Part shown: one piece after another, positions 60,707 to 64,000 of the stretch
How the letters are laid out: every line of letters starts with the position of its first letter
Position numbering within the stretch: position 1 is the stretch's first letter
Assembly (NCBI RefSeq): GCF_041296385.1
Contig: NC_091034.1
Location: forward strand, 1,067,501 to 1,131,500
Reading direction: 5' to 3'
DNA: 64,000 nucleotides
From: Aphelocoma coerulescens
Taxonomy: Eukaryota; Chordata; Aves; Passeriformes; Corvidae
Notes under the pieces: generated by a model
Seen by the model: the letters and a program-made list of their open reading frames with translations, nothing else
Told to the model about the DNA's origin: nothing
Database searches by the model: none
Program-made: the position numbers and the translations under genes

Positions 60707-60806
60707 NNNNNNNNNNNNNNNNNNNNNNNNNNNNNNNNNNNNNNNNNNNNNNNNNNNNNNNNNNNNNNNNNNNNNNNNNNNNNNNNNNNNNNNNNNNNNN
60801 NNNNNN
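60707..60806. other. Assembly gap of 100 N
   Basis: Exactly 100 N, a common placeholder for a gap of unknown size. The repeat type differs on its two sides. Confidence 0.99.
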
Positions 60807-61320
60807 ATTTTCCCCCCCAAATTAAATTCATTATTTCCAAAGGGATTTCCACCCCCCCAAAAATTAAATTCACTCATTCCAAAGGATTTTTCCCCCCCAA
60901 ATTAAATTAACTTATTCCAAAGGGATTTTTCTCCCCAAAAATTAAATTCATTCATTCTAAAGGGATTTCCCCCCCAAAAAATTAAATTCACTCATTCCAA
61001 AGGATTTTTCTCCCCCAAATTAATTTCACTTATTCCAAATGGATTTTTCCCCCCCCAAAAATTAAATTCACTCATTCCAAAGGGATTTTCCCCCCCAGAA
61101 ATTAAATTCACTCATTCCAAAGGGATTTTTCCCCCCCCAAATTAAATTAACTTATTCCAAATGGATTTTTCCCCCCCAAAAATAAATTCACTCATTCCAA
61201 AGGGATTTTTCCCCCCAAATTAATTTCACTTTTTCCAAATGGATTTTTTCCCCCAAAAAAATTAATTTCACTCATTCCAAAGGATTTCTTCCCCCCCCCC
61301 CCCCCCAAAATAATGGCACA
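60807..61320 (+). repeat. AAATTAAATTCACTCATTCC array
   Basis: About 13 units of 38-40 bp: a C-run, then AAATTAAATTCACTCATTCC, then AAAGGGATTTTT. Confidence 0.92.
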
Positions 61321-61394
61321 GATTCCCAAGGATTCCTCCAAATGAATTCCTCTATTCCAGAGGCTCTTTCCCTCCCTCAAAAACTCAAATGCAC

Positions 61395-62490
61395 ACATTT
61401 AAAAGTGGATTTTTTTCCCCAGAAATAAATGGGAATATTCCCTTTATTCCAAGGTTTTCCACCCAAAGCTCAATGCACACATTTATAAGTGGATTTTTCC
61501 CAAGAAATAAATGGGAATATTCCCCTTATTCCAAATTTTCCCCAAGAAATAAATGGGAATATTCCCTTTATTCCAAGTGTTCCATCCCCCAGCTAAATGC
61601 AGATATTTAAAAGTGGATTTTTTCCCAAGAAATAAATGGGAATATTCCCTTTATTCCAAGGTTTTCCACCCAAAGCTCAATGCACACATTTATAAGTGGA
61701 TTTTCCCCAAGAAATAAATGGGAATATTCCCCTTATTCCAAATTTTCCATCCCCCAGCTAAATGCAGATATTTAAAAATGGTTTTTTTCCCAAGAAATAA
61801 ATGGGAATATTCCCTTTTTTCCAAGGCTTTTCCAAGAAATAAATGGGAATATTCCCCTTATTCCAAATTTTCCACCCCCAGCTAAATGCAGATATTTAAA
61901 AATGGTTTTTTTCCCAAGAAATAAATGGGAATATTCCCTTTATTCCAAGGCTTTTCCCCAAGAAATAAATGGGAATATTCCCCTTATTCCAAATTTTCCA
62001 TCCCCCAGCTAAATGCAGATATTTAAAAATGGTTTTTTTTTCCCGAGAAATAAATGGGAATATTCCCTTTTTTCCAAGGCTTTTCCAAGAAATAAATGGG
62101 AATATTCCCCTTATTCCAAGGTTTCCACCCCCAGCTCAATGCAGATATTTAAAAGTGGATTTTTCCCAAGAAATAAATGGGAATATTCCCCTTTATTCCA
62201 AGTGTTCCACCCCAAGCTAAATGCAGCTATTTAAAAGTGGATTTTTCCAAGAACTAAATCCACTTTTTGCCTTTATTTCCAAGGGTTTTCCCAAAAAATC
62301 AGTGCCCATATTCCCTTTATTCCGAGTTTTCCACCCAAAGCTCAATGCACACGTTAAAAAGTGGATTTTCCCCAAGAAATGAATGGAAATATTCCCTTTA
62401 TTCCAAGGTTTTCCCAATAAATAAATGGGAATATTCCCTTTTTTCCAAGGCTTTTCCAAGAAATAAATGGGAATATTCCCCTTATTCCAA
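61395..62490 (+). repeat. AGAAATAAATGGGAATATTC array
   Basis: Units of 50-120 bp combine AAATAAATGGGAATATTCCC, TTTATTCCAAGGTTTTCCA and AGCTAAATGCAGATATTTAA in variable order. It is related in style to the neighbouring block 60807-61320. Confidence 0.9.
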
Positions 62491-62499
62491 GGGTTGGTG

Positions 62500-62985
62500 G
62501 CACCTTGGGAATTTGGGATGGATTTGGGGTATTTGGGATAAATGTGGGGTATCTGGGATAAATGTGGGATATGATTTGGGATAAATGTGGGCTATTATTT
62601 GGGATATTTGGGATAAATGTGGGGTATTTGGGATGGATTTGGGATATTTGGGATGGATTCGGAATATTTGGGATAAATGTGGGCTATTATTTGGGAGAAA
62701 TGTGGGATATTTGGGATAAATGTGGAATATTATTTGGGATAAATGTCGGATATTTTGGATAAATGTGGAATATTATTTGGGATAAATGTGGGCTATGATT
62801 TGGGATAACTGTGGGATATTTGGGATAAATGTGGGCTATGATTTGGGATAACTGTGGGATATTTGGGATGGATTTGGGATATTTGGGATAAATGTGGGCT
62901 ATGATTTGGGATGGATTTGGGATATTTGGGATGGATTTGGGCTATTTGGGATAACTGTGGGCTAGGATTTGGGATATCATTGCAG
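62500..62985 (+). repeat. GGGATAAATGTGGGATATTT array
   Basis: About 18 units of 20-30 bp: GGGATAAATGTGGG, CTATGATTT and GGGATGGATTTGGGATATTT. Confidence 0.92.
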
Positions 62986-63161
62986 CATCCGATGCTTCTC
63001 CAAAGCCTGATGCAATCCCAAGGGATGATGCAATTCTGGGACCTGAGCCCGCGGAATTCCAGTGGAAACCCCCCCAAAATCCCCCCCCAAAAAAACCCCA
63101 GGAAAAGCCTTGGGATGAAGGAAAACGGGTTCCAACCCCCCCTAAGGAATTCCTTACTCAC

Positions 63162-63226
63162 GGAACGAGCCCCCAGCACTTCCAGCATCCCTTCCAGGGC
63201 CGGGGGAACGGGGCCGCTCAGGGATT
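63162..63226 (-). other. Weak exon-like segment, unassigned
   Basis: On the - strand a CCCGCAG acceptor and a GTGAGTAAGG donor bracket 65 nt. It is open in the phase that would splice to RCC2 exon 60048-60141 (SLSGPVPPALEGMLEVLGAR then S). It does not resemble the known RCC2 N terminus, so it may be chance, a lineage-specific or noncoding exon, or part of another gene. Confidence 0.2.
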
Positions 63227-63534
63227 CTGCGGGATTTCCATGGGAATGGGACGGGCCGAGCCCCTGCCGGAGCCGGGATCCGGCGGCTGAGCCCCCAAAA
63301 ATGGGATTTTTCCCCCCAAAAGGCCCGGCCGGGATTTATAGGGAGAGGGGAAGGTTCGGGACAGGCCGGGGCAGGCCGGGGGTGGAACTGGTTTTTCCTG
63401 GGATACGGAAAAAACTGGATCAGGCCGGGGAGGCTGGAGCGGCTCACCCGGGATAACCCCGGCCCCGCTCTGCAGGGATCCCAAATCCCGGCGGCAGCGC
63501 CCCCCGGGAAAGGGCTCGGGGTGTTCCTGGGATT

Positions 63535-64000
63535 GGGATCGCCGGGAAAGGGGGATTTGTGTGGGATTGGGATCGCTGGGAAAGGGGGATTTGTGGGATT
63601 GGGATCGCTGGGAAAGGGGGAATCTGTGTGGGATTGGGATCGCTGGGAAAGGGGGATTTGTGGGATTGGGATCGCCGGGAAAGGGGGATTTGTGTGGGAT
63701 TGGGATCGCTGGGAAAGGGGGATTTGTGGATTGGGATCGCTGGGAGAGGGGGATTTGTGGGACTGGGATCGCTGGGAAAGGGGGATTTGTGGATTGGGAT
63801 CGCTGGGAGAGGGGGATTTGTGTAGGATTGGGATCGCTGGGAAAGGGGGATTTGTGGGACTGGGATCGCTGGGAAAGGGGGATTTGTGTGGGATTGGGAT
63901 CGCTGGGAAAGGGGGATTTGTGGGATTGGGATCGCTGGGAAAGGGGGATTTGTGTGGGATTGGATCACTGGGAAAAGGGGGAATCTCTGGGATTGGGATC
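63535..64000 (+). repeat. GGGATTGGGATCGCTGGGAA array
   Basis: About 14 units of 30-38 bp with GATCGCTGGGAAAGGGGG and ATTTGTGTGGGATTGG. It continues past the window edge. 62985-63530 holds only GC-rich sequence and the weak exon-like segment. Confidence 0.92.

Overview
This window is vertebrate nuclear DNA, most likely from a bird. It has a PADI-PADI-RCC2 gene order, very GC-rich exons with consensus GT/AG splice sites, and introns filled almost completely with simple tandem repeats, as is usual for small avian microchromosomes. The species cannot be named from the sequence. I recognise three protein-coding genes and no RNA genes, CRISPR arrays or intact transposons.

Region 1 (1-7.5 kb, + strand) holds the last eight exons of a peptidylarginine deiminase (PADI) gene whose 5' part lies left of the window. 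Region 2 (8.8-18.3 kb, + strand) holds a complete second PADI gene: 16 exons, 661 codons plus stop, a TATA box and a poly(A) signal. The two paralogues differ along most of their length but share one perfectly identical 349-bp tract. It covers the end of the penultimate exon, the last intron, the last coding exon and the start of the 3' UTR, which points to recent gene conversion. Region 3 (18.3-21.1 kb) is intergenic: a 15-bp array, CATTCC-type repeats and an A/G-rich low-complexity stretch between convergent genes.

Region 4 (about 21.1-60.1 kb, - strand) is RCC2. Eleven coding exons join in phase to give 427 residues plus stop, ending in the family-typical C terminus. The N-terminal exon (about 95 residues in mammals) is not visible. 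It may lie in or beyond the 100-N assembly gap at 60707-60806. Region 5 (60.8-64 kb) is AT-rich and then GC-rich tandem repeat, with only one weak exon-like segment.

The main unusual feature is in RCC2. All ten visible introns consist largely of tandem arrays, and in six of them the repeat unit contains an exon-intron junction of the adjacent RCC2 exon. The largest array (about 45.8-55.9 kb) has roughly 115 copies of the last 44 nt of one exon plus its 5' splice site. A second array carries more than 50 copies of the last exon's 3' splice site. RCC2 pre-mRNA would therefore carry hundreds of decoy splice sites. Most long open frames in the window are repeat artefacts and are not listed as genes.
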